From NCBI GenBank assembly GCA_913775005.1, contig CAJYKY010000498.1:1-18475 (forward strand): DNA of 18,475 nt. The letters run 5' to 3'. Numbering within the stretch: position 1 is the stretch's first letter; the number at the start of each line of letters is the position of its first letter. The notes beneath the pieces are model-generated. The model did no database searches. It worked only from the letters and a program-made list of their open reading frames with translations, and was not told the DNA's origin. This document shows, piece after piece, positions 7,268 to 16,238 of the stretch. A program made the position numbers and the translations under genes. Origin of the DNA: an uncultured Achromobacter sp. (GTDB lineage Bacteria; Pseudomonadota; Gammaproteobacteria; Burkholderiales; Burkholderiaceae_B).

Positions 7268-8167
7268 TCAGGGTTCGATGTTGGCTTGCGGCGTGGGGCA
7301 TTCCGGGGCGGTGCCCCATTGCCCCGCGCACACGCGCAGGCGGCACTGCTCGCCTTCAATGAAACTGAGCTTGCGGCACGCGTTCAAACGCTCGGCCAGC
7401 GGCGAACCGGGCATCTCACGCATGAACACGCCTTCTGATTTGTAGACGCGTGTGCCGGGCGGAGACGCGGGCGGCAGGCCGTAGTTCATCAATGCCGACA
7501 ACAGCGCGGCATCGGTATCCGACGGCTTGGCGGCCTTGCGCGGCGCGGTGTTGGCAGGCTTGCTGGCGTGCGGGGCGCTGGCCTGACGCGCGCGTTGCTG
7601 TTCAGCGGCCTGGCGCGTGGGCCCGGGCGCGGGGGGAGCCGCAGCGGTGGCGGCGGCCGGTGGCGTCATCGCCAGCACAGACAGCGGATTGGTAGGTTCG
7701 CCCAACGGATCCGGCTCGCCGCGGCCCACGTTGGCATCGCGCGCAGGCGGCGCCTCGTCAACGATGGCGGCCACCGCAGGCGGCTTGTCCAATGCAGATT
7801 GCAGCGCGTCGCTAGAGGATGACGTAGCGATCGACGCTTGCGGCAACGTAGAGAGCGGGCTTGCGGCAGACGCGTCGGCAGGCGCGGGCGCGGGCGGGGG
7901 CGCTTGCGCCATCATCGGCGCCGCCCCTTCTTCATGGATGAACCACGTCACGCCGCCCGCCAGCAAGGCCAGCAACAACGCCAACGCCAGCCAACGCCCC
8001 GCGCGGCGCTGCGGCGGCGCAAGATGTTTGACCTCGGCTTGCGGTGCGCGCCCTTCCAGCGCCGCCAGTATTCGCGACGATTCAACCTCGCCCTGCGAGG
8101 ACGCCGTGGCGCTGAGCAGACTCGGCGCGGTCTTCGTAGGGCGAGATTCTTCTTTGTCTTCTGCCAT
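7268..8167 (-). CDS. Single-pass membrane protein of unknown function upstream of vgrG
   Basis: 299 residues from ATG 8167 (MAEDKEES); a TTG at 8215 in the same frame would only add 16 residues. A charged N-terminal cytoplasmic stretch of about 57 residues is followed by one membrane helix (about 58-77), a long Ala/Pro-rich low-complexity linker (about 80-220), and a compact C-terminal domain with four cysteines (in NACRKL, EQCRL, RVCAGQW and PECP). By the positive-inside rule (QRRAGR before the helix) the C-terminal domain should be periplasmic and could form disulfides. I do not recognise the family. Its place at the head of the vgrG operon and opposite tagX suggests a T6SS accessory role. 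The linker is long enough to reach across part of the periplasm. Confidence 0.75.
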   Translation of the reverse strand: MAEDKEESRPTKTAPSLLSATASSQGEVESSRILAALEGRAPQAEVKHLAPPQRRAGRWLALALLLALLAGGVTWFIHEEGAAPMMAQAPPPAPAPADASAASPLSTLPQASIATSSSSDALQSALDKPPAVAAIVDEAPPARDANVGRGEPDPLGEPTNPLSVLAMTPPAAATAAAPPAPGPTRQAAEQQRARQASAPHASKPANTAPRKAAKPSDTDAALLSALMNYGLPPASPPGTRVYKSEGVFMREMPGSPLAERLNACRKLSFIEGEQCRLRVCAGQWGTAPECPTPQANIEP

Positions 8168-8359
8168 GCGGATTCCCGTGTCAGCAGGAGGCGTGTGCAG
8201 CCCCCCTGTAACCAAGCCCGCCGAGAATACCCGATAGCCTTATTTCGATCATTGCTCCTTGTTACGATTCCTAAGGGTCGGACGCTACTTGCAACGCCGG
8301 ATCACTTGCCTCATGCGCGAATAGAACAAAAGATTACGCCTTCACATGAGGGACCTATC
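8168..8359. promoter_or_regulatory. Divergent intergenic region between the vgrG and tagX-tssM transcription units
   Basis: 192 bases without a supported gene separate the two divergently transcribed groups, so promoters for both are expected here. The middle (about 8230-8350) is more AT-rich than its surroundings. Facing right, TTGCCT (8306-8311) and AAAGAT (8329-8334) are 17 bases apart, but the second box matches the -10 consensus at only 3 of 6 positions. No clear operator or inverted repeat is seen. The right end carries the GAGGGA ribosome site (8348-8353) of the peptidase gene. Confidence 0.45.
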
Positions 8360-9211
8360 TTGTTACTGCTACTGCCCCTGTATTTTTTACTGGCGGTGGG
8401 CGTCTCCGCTCTCCTGTTTTTCCCGGCGCTGCGCCAAGGTGCAGTCCGGGGTTTGCGCGCGTGCGTACAGGGCGTAGCAAGGGGCGCGACACGTAGCGTG
8501 AACCACGCGGGTGGTGCGGTGGGAGGCACGGCAGGCGTGCTGCGTGACGGCATGAATTCGTCGATGGACTGGGTTGGAAGGTATCGCTGGCAGGTCGCAA
8601 TCGGCCTGACAGTTGTGTTGCTTCCGTCACTTTTTGCTTTCCTCATGCGACACAATCACACATTCGTTTACAGCACTCAAACGGCCGGTCCCGACCGCCG
8701 CATCCAGGCGTTGCTAGAGGGCGAAAGGCTCGCGCCGCCCGCCCCGCTCCCCCCTGAAGCGTTCACGACGCGCGAAATGGAATTGGTGCGTCCCAAGCTG
8801 GGTGGCGCGAGCCGTAACTGGGATCTGCTGGACGCGGATTTCCGTCAGCGCCTGCTTTTGGCGTATCGCATCATGCGTGAACAGCATGGCTACGAAATGG
8901 CGCTGATCGAGGGCTATCGCAGCCCCGAGCGGCAAGAAGAACTCGCGGGCATGGGCACGCACGTGACGAACGCAGGCGCGTTCCAGAGCTATCACCAGTT
9001 CGGTCTGGCCGCCGACAGCGCGTTCTTCCGCGACGGAAAGATCGTCATCTCTGAAAAAGACCCGTGGGCCATGCGCGGCTACGAACTGTTTGGCGAAACT
9101 GCCGAACTCGTTGGCCTGACCTGGGGCGGACGCTGGAAGCTGATGGACTTCGGCCACGTCGAGCTGCGCCGGCCGGGCGTCATGCAGCGCGCGCGTGAGG
9201 GCGCCAAGTAA
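8360..9211 (+). CDS. tagX: TagX-like M15 peptidoglycan peptidase, membrane-anchored
   Basis: 283 residues from TTG at 8360, chosen because GAGGGA lies 6 bases upstream and the protein then opens with a membrane helix; the frame is open further left but only as a shadow. Membrane helices at about 4-24 and 77-96 enclose an Arg-rich loop (25-76), which predicts a cytoplasmic loop and a periplasmic catalytic domain. The M15 zinc site is visible: SYHQFGLAAD (210-219; His212, Asp219) and MDFGHVEL (262-269; His266), plus GYRSPERQEEL at 185-195. TagX in Acinetobacter is an L,D-endopeptidase that opens peptidoglycan so the T6SS can assemble. The stop overlaps the next start by one base (TAATG). Family assignment is firm; the exact bond cleaved is inferred. 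Confidence 0.85.
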   Translation: MLLLLPLYFLLAVGVSALLFFPALRQGAVRGLRACVQGVARGATRSVNHAGGAVGGTAGVLRDGMNSSMDWVGRYRWQVAIGLTVVLLPSLFAFLMRHNHTFVYSTQTAGPDRRIQALLEGERLAPPAPLPPEAFTTREMELVRPKLGGASRNWDLLDADFRQRLLLAYRIMREQHGYEMALIEGYRSPERQEELAGMGTHVTNAGAFQSYHQFGLAADSAFFRDGKIVISEKDPWAMRGYELFGETAELVGLTWGGRWKLMDFGHVELRRPGVMQRAREGAK

Positions 9212-10572
9212 TGGGCCGCGTAGTGAAAAAGGGCCTGTTGATTCTGGCGCTGTTCGCGGTGCTGTGGCTGGCCGTCATCATCTGGTGGCAAGAGTCTCGC
9301 ACGCTGCCTACCGGCGTGGACATCGGGCTGTATCTGTTTGCATTGCCGCTGGCTGTGCTGGCTGCGATCTGGCTTGGCGCCCGCGCCGTGCGCGCCGCCC
9401 GCGCGCCCAAGCCCGCCGCAGACACACCCGCGCCCGTGGCGCAGGCTGACGCGCCTGCACAACTGGCCCAATTGCATGTGCTTGCCGTGGCCGCACGCGC
9501 CGCTGCCGGTGACAACACCGCCGCCATCGCCGAAGCGCTGGCCGAACAAAAGCGTCCCGAGCTGGATGCGGAATTGAAATCACCGCAGGGCTTTCCCATC
9601 TTCGCCGCGCGCGTGCCGGACATGAACGACCTGGAGCTGTACGCGGCGGCCCTGGAGCGCGGCGCGCCGCCCGAGGCGCTGGCCACGGCGCTGCTGCGCG
9701 TGACGTCGCTGCTGGCCGATGTGGCGCGCACGCTTGCGAACGATGCGCATCGTCACGTCACCGCCCTGGATGTGCCGGCCCGCGATGAAGACTGGCCGAT
9801 GCTGCGCGTTGAACTCGTTCTGTCAGCCGATTGGCCCGAGGCCGCGCGCGAACGCGTGCGCGCGCAGGTGCTGGTGGCCGCCGGCGTCTGGCCCGACAGC
9901 CGCGTCAGCATCACCGAACACCTCGCGCGCAACGCGATGGCCGCCGACTACCTGCTGCGCGAGCTGGCCGCCGCCCCGCAAGATGCGCAAGCGGCCGCGC
10001 CATGGCGCATCGTGCTGGCGGGCGACGGATATATCGATGCCGACCAGGTAGCGATCTGGGACGGCCTGTCCACCTTGCTGACCCACGCTAATCCTCAAGG
10101 CCGCGTGCCGGGCGAAGCGGCCGCCGGCCTGTTGCTCGGTCCCGCCACCGAAGATGTCGCGCTGCACATCGCGCTGTCGCCCGTGCTGCACCGGCAGAAG
10201 TCGGCCGACTCGCGCGGCGCGCAGGCCGAGGCGCCGCTGGCCGACACCGTGCAAGACCTGCTGCAACGCGCGGGCGTTGCGCCCGACAGCGTGGTGCAGG
10301 TCATCAGCGATGCCGACCACCGGGGCAGCCGCCCGCTGGAACCGATCAACATCGCGTCGCAACTGTTCACGCACCTGGACGCCGGCAAAGACTGCCAGCC
10401 GCTTGGCGTCACCTGTGGATATACGGGCGTGGCCGCGTCGCTGCTGACGTTGGCCGTGGCCGGTGAAGCCTGCCTGCAATTCGAACAACCCGTGCTGACC
10501 CTAACCCTGCAAGACCCCGCATTGCGCTCGGCGGCGCTTATTTCCGTGCCTGCCGCCAGCGCTACCGCCTGA
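9211..10572 (+). CDS. Two-TM T6SS-associated protein of unknown function (possible thiolase-like C-terminus)
   Basis: 453 residues. The N-terminus has two membrane helices (about 8-26 and 37-57) followed by a Pro/Ala linker, then a large soluble region. The C-terminal stretch has SDADHRGSR (366-374) and CGYTGVAASLLTLAVA (402-417). That order of an Asp/Arg segment followed by a Gly-rich helix start recalls the C-terminal half of ketoacyl-synthase/thiolase-like folds. I see no catalytic Cys-His-His set, so if the fold is right it is probably non-enzymatic. It lies between the peptidase and tssM, joined to the former by a 1-base overlap. It may correspond to the TagY-type accessory genes described beside tagX in some T6SS clusters; I am not certain enough to name it. 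Confidence 0.8.
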   Translation: MGRVVKKGLLILALFAVLWLAVIIWWQESRTLPTGVDIGLYLFALPLAVLAAIWLGARAVRAARAPKPAADTPAPVAQADAPAQLAQLHVLAVAARAAAGDNTAAIAEALAEQKRPELDAELKSPQGFPIFAARVPDMNDLELYAAALERGAPPEALATALLRVTSLLADVARTLANDAHRHVTALDVPARDEDWPMLRVELVLSADWPEAARERVRAQVLVAAGVWPDSRVSITEHLARNAMAADYLLRELAAAPQDAQAAAPWRIVLAGDGYIDADQVAIWDGLSTLLTHANPQGRVPGEAAAGLLLGPATEDVALHIALSPVLHRQKSADSRGAQAEAPLADTVQDLLQRAGVAPDSVVQVISDADHRGSRPLEPINIASQLFTHLDAGKDCQPLGVTCGYTGVAASLLTLAVAGEACLQFEQPVLTLTLQDPALRSAALISVPAASATA

Positions 10573-10594
10573 CCCCATAACAACAGCGAAAACC

Positions 10595-13500
10595 ATGCGT
10601 AGCCCATCAGGATTGTTTTCTCGATTTTCCAGCGCCATGAGCGACTTCCGCTATTGGAGCGCTCGCGTGTTCGCCAACCCGCGCACCTTCATGGTCATCG
10701 GCCTGATTGCGCTGATCGTCTTCCTGTTCCTGTTTGCCGACACCATGCAGATCGCCATGGTGTGGGCCGGCGCCTTGCTGGGCGTGCTGTTGCTGCTGTG
10801 GCTGTGCACCTACCTGTGGCGCCGCCGCCGCACCCGACGCGCGAATCAGAAACTGGGCGACATGCTGGAACAGCAGGTGCAGACCGGCGCGGCCGCCAGC
10901 CCCGCTGCGAACCGCAGCGAGATCGACGCATTGCGCACCCGGCTGACGCAGGCCGTGCGCACCATCAAGACCTCGAAGATCGGCCAGACCTCGGGCAATG
11001 AAGCGCTGTACGAGCTGCCCTGGTACATCGTCATCGGCAACCCGGCCGCCGGCAAGAGCAGCGCCGTCATCAACTCCGGCTTGCAGTTCCCGTTTGCTGA
11101 CAAGAACGGCGCGGCCGTGCGCGGCGTGGGCGGCACGCGCAACTGCGACTGGTTTTTCACGACCGAAGGCATCCTGCTGGACACGGCGGGCCGGTACTCG
11201 GTGCATGAAGAAGACCGCAACGAATGGATGAGCTTTCTGGACCTGCTCAAACGCCATCGACCCAAGGCGCCGATCAACGGCATCATCGTGGCCGCCAGCA
11301 TCAGCGAGCTGACCGACTCCGGACCCGAGTTCGCCATCAACCTGGCCAAGAACCTGCGCCAGCGCGTGCAGGAACTGACCGACCGGCTGGAAGTGTTTGC
11401 GCCGGTGTACGTGATTTTCACCAAAGCCGACCTGATTGCCGGCTTCTCCGAGTTCTTTGCCGACGCCGACACCCGCGAGCGCGACCGCGTCTGGGGCGCC
11501 ACGCTGCCGTACGGCGCCGATGAAAGCCGCGACGTGCTGACGCTGTTCGACGAGCGCTTTGACGAGCTGTATGAAGGGCTGAAAGAAATGGGCACCGCGC
11601 AGATGTCACTGCGCCGCAGCGACGCCCTGCCCCCGGGCCTGCTGACGTTTCCGCTGGAGTTCGCGGGCATCAAGCCCGCGCTGCGCACGTTCCTGTCGAC
11701 GCTGTTCGAGACCAATCCATTTCAGTACAAGCCCGTGTTCCGAGGCTTTTACTTCACCAGCGCGCTACAGGAAGGCGCATCGCGCAGCACGTCCACCGAC
11801 AAGCTGGCCGAACGCTTCACCCTGCGCCCGGCCACGCGCGAGCCGGTACGCAGCGTCAATTCCCACAACGGATTTTTCCTGCGTGACCTGTTTTCCAGCG
11901 TGATCTTCGCGGACAAGAAGCTGGTGCGCCAGCATGCCAGCCCGAACAAGATCCGCATGCGCTATCTGACCTTCTTCGGCCTGGTGCTGGCGCTGGGCCT
12001 GGTGCTGGGCGGATGGAGCTGGTCTTACCTGGGCAACCGGCAATTGGCCACCAACGTGCAGGCGGATCTGGACAAGGTCGTGCGCCTGCAAAGCGAGCGC
12101 ACCGATCTGCAAAGCCGCCTTGAAGCGATGGAGATCCTGCAAGACCGTATCGAACAGCTGGACCGCTATTCCGCCAGCCGGCCGCTGTCGCTGGGCTTGG
12201 GGCTGTACCAGGGCGATGTGCTCAAGCAGCGCCTGTTGGCCGAGTACTACAACGGCCTGCGTCAGTTCATGCTGGCGCCCGTCAAGGCCAGTCTGGAAGA
12301 CTATCTGGGCCGCGTAGATGTGTCCCAGGCCGCCGCCAACGGCACGCGCCCGGCCGCCTCGCCCCCGCAGGCGCAGCCCGTGCGCGCCAACGCGGGCGAC
12401 ACGCTGTTCCAGGACGCCTCGCCCACCAACGTCGATGACGCCTACAACGCGCTCAAGACGTACCTGATGATGGCCAACCGCGAACACGTGGACCCGACGC
12501 ATCTGTCTGACCAGATCACGCGCTTCTGGCGCGGCTGGCTGGAAACGAATCGCGGCGCAATGCCGCGCGACCAGCTGATTCGCAGCGCAGAACGGCTGAT
12601 CTCGTTCTACGTGGCGCGCGCGGCCGACGGCGACTGGCCGCAGATCGAGACCAACCTGGCCATGGTGGAACGCACGCGCGGCAACCTGCGCAGCGTGATG
12701 CAAGGCATGCCGGCACGCGAACGCGCCTATGCCACGCTGAAGGCGCGCGCCGCCACGCGTTTCCCCGCCATGACGGTGGCGCGCATCATGGGCGAAGCCG
12801 ACGCCGCCGTGGTCGCGGGCAGCTACGCCGTGCCGGGCACCTTCACGCGGGAAGCGTGGGAGCAATACATCGAACCGGCCATTGGCGAAGCCGCCCGCCG
12901 TGAAGTGCAGACCAGCGACTGGGTGCTGGGCGTGAATGCGCGCGACGACCTGACGCTGGAAGGCAGCCCCGAGCAGATCCAGAAGAGCCTGGCCACGATG
13001 TACAAGACGGAGTACGCGCAGGAATGGCAGAAGATGCTGCGCGGCGTCACGATCAAGCCCTTCACGAGCTTCGATCAGGCCGTGCAGGGCATGAACCGCC
13101 TGGGCGATCCGCAGAACTCGCCGCTGGTCAAACTCATCAACACGACGTATGAGCAGACCTCTTGGGATAACCCGTCGCTGATCAACACCGGCATTTCGCA
13201 GGCGCAGACAGGTGTGGTCGCGTGGTTCAAGCGGGTGATCCTGCGCCAGGGTCAACCGAAGCCCACCGAAGTGGCGCCCGGCGGCGAACAGATTCCGATG
13301 GGGCCGGTGGGACGCGAGTTCTCCGACGTGGCACGTCTGGTGGTCACGCGCGACAACCAGTCGCTGCTGGGCAACTACATGAACGCGCTGTCCAAGATCC
13401 GCACGCGCTTCAACCTGATCAACAACCAGGGCGACCCCGGCCCCGGCGCGCTGCTCTTGATGCGGCAGACGCTGGAAGGCAAGGAATCGGAACTGGCCGA

Positions 13501-14404
13501 CGCGTTGAAGCTGGTGGATGAACAGATGCTGGCGGGCCTGACGCCCGCCCAGCGCGAAACGCTGCGCCCGCTACTCGTGCGTCCGCTGATCCAGGGTTAT
13601 GCCGTGGCAATGCAACCCGCGCAGACCGAGCTGAACAAGGTGTGGAACGCGCAAGTGTTCCAGCCCTTCACGCAGACGCTGGCCGAGAAGTATCCGTTCT
13701 CGACCAAGGCCGGCATCGAGGCCAGCGGTGAAGAGATCGGACAGGTGTTCGGCCCGCAAGGCAGCATCGCCAAGTACGTCAACGAAACGCTGGGCCCGCT
13801 GACGGTGCGGCGCGGTGACATCCTCACGGCGCGCACCTGGGGCGACATGGGCATTGAGCTGCAACCATCCTTCACGGCGAACTTCGCGCAGTGGGTCGCG
13901 CCGCTGTCCGGCGGCGCGGCAGGATCGGGCGCCGCCAGCCAGCCGCAGACGCTGTTCCAGATCCAGCCCAAGCCCGCCAGCGGCGTCACCGAATACACCA
14001 TCGAGATCGACGGCCAGCAACTGCGCTACCGCAACACGCCGGCGCAATGGGTGAACTTCGTCTGGCCCAACGCGCAAGGCGCACCGGGCGCGCGCATTAC
14101 GGCCACCGCGTTTGACGGCACCGTGGTGGAGATCGTCAACGAGCCGGGCCGCTTCGGCCTGGAACGCCTGATCTCGGGTTCGCAGCGCAAGCCCAATCCG
14201 GATGGCAGCTTCGAGATGAGCTGGAGCAAGTCCAACATCACCGTGCCGGTCAGGCTGCGCATCATCAGCAATGCGCAAGCCGCCAGCGCGGGCGGCGCCG
14301 AACCCGGCAGCCAAGGCCTGCGCAACCTGCGTCTGCCCGCCACGGTGGCGGGCGCATCCCCTCAACCCTCCGTCGCCCCGACGCCTGCCGGAGCGCAGCA
14401 ATGA
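10595..14404 (+). CDS. tssM: TssM (IcmF family), T6SS membrane complex protein
   Basis: 1269 residues, normal for TssM. Membrane helices at about 33-50 and 54-75 are followed by a cytoplasmic NTPase-like domain with an intact Walker A (GNPAAGKSS, 148-156), a Walker B-like ILLDTAG (193-199) and FTKADL (275-280). A third helix (about 457-480) is followed by the large periplasmic domain that, in the family, contacts the outer-membrane lipoprotein TssJ. TssM with TssL and TssJ forms the envelope-spanning channel. I kept the ATG at 10595, 22 bases after the previous stop; an in-frame ATG at 10637 is possible, and neither has a strong ribosome site. The end overlaps tagF by 4 bases (ATGA). TssJ, TssK and TssL are not in the window. 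Confidence 0.97.
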   Translation: MRSPSGLFSRFSSAMSDFRYWSARVFANPRTFMVIGLIALIVFLFLFADTMQIAMVWAGALLGVLLLLWLCTYLWRRRRTRRANQKLGDMLEQQVQTGAAASPAANRSEIDALRTRLTQAVRTIKTSKIGQTSGNEALYELPWYIVIGNPAAGKSSAVINSGLQFPFADKNGAAVRGVGGTRNCDWFFTTEGILLDTAGRYSVHEEDRNEWMSFLDLLKRHRPKAPINGIIVAASISELTDSGPEFAINLAKNLRQRVQELTDRLEVFAPVYVIFTKADLIAGFSEFFADADTRERDRVWGATLPYGADESRDVLTLFDERFDELYEGLKEMGTAQMSLRRSDALPPGLLTFPLEFAGIKPALRTFLSTLFETNPFQYKPVFRGFYFTSALQEGASRSTSTDKLAERFTLRPATREPVRSVNSHNGFFLRDLFSSVIFADKKLVRQHASPNKIRMRYLTFFGLVLALGLVLGGWSWSYLGNRQLATNVQADLDKVVRLQSERTDLQSRLEAMEILQDRIEQLDRYSASRPLSLGLGLYQGDVLKQRLLAEYYNGLRQFMLAPVKASLEDYLGRVDVSQAAANGTRPAASPPQAQPVRANAGDTLFQDASPTNVDDAYNALKTYLMMANREHVDPTHLSDQITRFWRGWLETNRGAMPRDQLIRSAERLISFYVARAADGDWPQIETNLAMVERTRGNLRSVMQGMPARERAYATLKARAATRFPAMTVARIMGEADAAVVAGSYAVPGTFTREAWEQYIEPAIGEAARREVQTSDWVLGVNARDDLTLEGSPEQIQKSLATMYKTEYAQEWQKMLRGVTIKPFTSFDQAVQGMNRLGDPQNSPLVKLINTTYEQTSWDNPSLINTGISQAQTGVVAWFKRVILRQGQPKPTEVAPGGEQIPMGPVGREFSDVARLVVTRDNQSLLGNYMNALSKIRTRFNLINNQGDPGPGALLLMRQTLEGKESELADALKLVDEQMLAGLTPAQRETLRPLLVRPLIQGYAVAMQPAQTELNKVWNAQVFQPFTQTLAEKYPFSTKAGIEASGEEIGQVFGPQGSIAKYVNETLGPLTVRRGDILTARTWGDMGIELQPSFTANFAQWVAPLSGGAAGSGAASQPQTLFQIQPKPASGVTEYTIEIDGQQLRYRNTPAQWVNFVWPNAQGAPGARITATAFDGTVVEIVNEPGRFGLERLISGSQRKPNPDGSFEMSWSKSNITVPVRLRIISNAQAASAGGAEPGSQGLRNLRLPATVAGASPQPSVAPTPAGAQQ

Positions 14405-15384
14405 GCAACCCGCAGTCTCCCATGTTCCGTACGGCCTACTTTGGCAAGATTCCGTCTCGTGGTGACTTCGTGAAGAACACCTCGCACCCGCAGCTGATGG
14501 CGACGCTGGATGCGTGGGTGGCCAACACCATGGAGGTGCTGGCGCAGGACCCGCACTGGAAGACGCTGTACGACGAGGCGCAGCCCGTACCCTTCGCGGT
14601 GCTGGGTTCGCGCGGCAAGCTGGCCATTGCCGGCCACTTGCAGCCCAGTCGCGACCAGTCGGGCCGGCGCTTTCCGTTCATCACCGCCACGTCGGTGGAA
14701 GTGTCGCGTCCGCTGGACTTCATCGCGCGCAGCCCGCTGGCTTTCAGCCGCATGTGGAACCGCATGGGCACCGCGGCGGCGCAGCTGATGCAGGCAGGTG
14801 ACCCCGCCCCCGTGCTGCAAACGCTGAACGATCTGGAAGGCGAGATCCGCACGGCGGCCGACGACGGCTTTGACGCCTTCATCGACCTACAGACGATCGA
14901 ACGCGTGGAAGCCATGTTGCGCGGCAACGGCCACGCAGCAAGCGTGCACGACATCGTGCTGGCACTGGGCATTCTGCTAGCGCCGGTGATGTCCAGCGGT
15001 TCGTCGCAGCTGGACACGGGGCTTGCGCTGCCGCTGCCCGATGACCCGCTCTACATCAATCTTGTGGCCAGCTATTGGATGACGCTGATCGCGCCATTCC
15101 TGACACGTGCCGATTTCGAGATCGCGCTTTTCATCGGGCGCATTGCGGGCAAGCACCGGCTGGTGGTGGGCTTCCGTGGCGCCTCGCCGCGTACGCTGGC
15201 CACGCTGCTGTCCACGCCGCAGGCCTTGTCGCAGCACTACATCGTGCTGGAAGACGCGCCCTGGGTGCGCGAGCACGTCAGCGCCAGCCACGGGCTGGCC
15301 AAGCTGTCGAGCTATCTGGATCAACCGCGGCTTTCCTTGCGCCAGGCGCTGGAAACGTTCCGCGAAGTTTTCATCGGAGCCTAG
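14401..15384 (+). CDS. tagF: TagF, T6SS-associated regulatory protein
   Basis: 327 residues. The N-terminal signature YFGKIPSRGDFV (13-24) is the TagF hallmark, followed by conserved features such as SGRRFPF and a helical C-terminal half. In other bacteria TagF represses T6SS assembly post-translationally. The ATG overlaps the tssM stop by 4 bases (ATGA), indicating coupled translation; the tssM-tagF order is common. Nothing in the sequence suggests truncation. No PpkA/PppA phosphorylation genes are seen in this window. Confidence 0.93.
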   Translation: MSNPQSPMFRTAYFGKIPSRGDFVKNTSHPQLMATLDAWVANTMEVLAQDPHWKTLYDEAQPVPFAVLGSRGKLAIAGHLQPSRDQSGRRFPFITATSVEVSRPLDFIARSPLAFSRMWNRMGTAAAQLMQAGDPAPVLQTLNDLEGEIRTAADDGFDAFIDLQTIERVEAMLRGNGHAASVHDIVLALGILLAPVMSSGSSQLDTGLALPLPDDPLYINLVASYWMTLIAPFLTRADFEIALFIGRIAGKHRLVVGFRGASPRTLATLLSTPQALSQHYIVLEDAPWVREHVSASHGLAKLSSYLDQPRLSLRQALETFREVFIGA

Positions 15385-15387
15385 GAC

Positions 15388-16182
15388 ATGCGCACGCTTA
15401 CTTTGGTCCTGGCCGCCTCGCTGTCGTTCGCGGCCCACGCCCAGGACGCCGCCACGGTGGTGCCCGCCAACGTCATTCCCCAGCCTGGCCAGGTGGTCGC
15501 CAGCGGCGCTGTGCCGGACGAGGCCACCAAGGCCGATGTGCTGGCCCGGCTGCAAAAGGTGTATGGCGTGGGCAACGTGATCGACCGCATCGACGTGGGC
15601 GGCGTGGTCGCGCCGCCCAACTGGTCCCAGCATGTGGGCAAACTGCTGGACAGTCCGCTCAAGCAGATCAATCGTGGCCAGCTGGAAATCGACGGCACGC
15701 AGATCCGTCTGCGCGGCGAAGTCGACAACGAAGCCTCGCGCCAACAGATCGCCAGCAACTTCGCCACGTCGCTGAACCCCACGTACAAGATCGTCAACGG
15801 CCTGCGCGTGTCGGCCGACAAGGACGAGCAGGATGTGCTGGACAACCTGCTGAGCAACCGCGTGGTGGAGTTTGAGACGGGCAGCACGCGCCTGACGGCG
15901 CGCGGCCGTGAACTGCTGGATCGCGTGGCGGATGCCGTGCCGAAGCTGCGCGCCGACAAGATCCAGATCATCGGCCACACCGACAGCTCAGGCAGCCGAA
16001 GCACCAACCTGGCGCTCAGCCAGGCGCGCGCGGATGCGGTGCGGGATTATCTGGTGGACAAGGGCTTGCCCACGTCGCGCTTTGAAGCGATGGGCGCGGG
16101 CCCGGATCAGCCGGTGGCCACGAATGCGACGCCCGAAGGCCGGGCGAAGAACCGGCGTATTGAGTTCCGGGCGGCGCGTTAG
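15388..16182 (+). CDS. Periplasmic OmpA-family peptidoglycan-binding protein (TagN/TagL-like)
   Basis: 264 residues with a cleavable signal peptide (cleavage likely after AHA, residue 18) and no lipobox, so a soluble periplasmic protein. Residues of about 40-143 look like one or two BON-type alpha/beta units (IDGTQIRLRGEVDN and KIVNGLRVSAD). Residues of about 155-264 form an OmpA C-terminal domain with the peptidoglycan-binding set: HTDSSGSRSTNLALSQARAD and the closing NRRIEF. It starts 3 bases after the tagF stop, with GGAG 8 bases upstream of ATG. In T6SS loci such proteins anchor the envelope complex to the cell wall. Position after tssM-tagF fits TagN, but the name is not certain. The BON-plus-OmpA layout resembles mycobacterial ArfA. 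Confidence 0.88.
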   Translation: MRTLTLVLAASLSFAAHAQDAATVVPANVIPQPGQVVASGAVPDEATKADVLARLQKVYGVGNVIDRIDVGGVVAPPNWSQHVGKLLDSPLKQINRGQLEIDGTQIRLRGEVDNEASRQQIASNFATSLNPTYKIVNGLRVSADKDEQDVLDNLLSNRVVEFETGSTRLTARGRELLDRVADAVPKLRADKIQIIGHTDSSGSRSTNLALSQARADAVRDYLVDKGLPTSRFEAMGAGPDQPVATNATPEGRAKNRRIEFRAAR

Positions 16183-16203
16183 GCGGGTGAAGGGTGACGG
16201 CGG

Positions 16204-16230
16204 GCGCTCTGGGCGTCAAACTCAGAGCGC
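16204..16230. terminator. Hairpin between convergent OmpA-family and tssA genes
   Basis: GCGCTCTGGG (16204-16213) pairs with CTCAGAGCGC (16221-16230): ten base pairs including one G-T, with a 7-base loop. It sits in the 56-bp gap between two convergent genes, where a bidirectional terminator is expected. No T-run follows the stem on either strand, so intrinsic termination is not certain. Confidence 0.45.
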
Positions 16231-16238
16231 GCGGCAGA

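Noticed and set aside
7838..8359. An in-frame upstream extension of the TagX-like gene.
   Set aside because: It is an Arg-rich shadow of the divergent membrane-protein gene; GAGGGA before TTG 8360 and the membrane helix right after it mark the real start.
11765..13255. A minus-strand open frame of 496 codons inside tssM.
   Set aside because: It is a high-GC antisense shadow rich in Arg/His/Ala. TssM is full-length and intact on the other strand.
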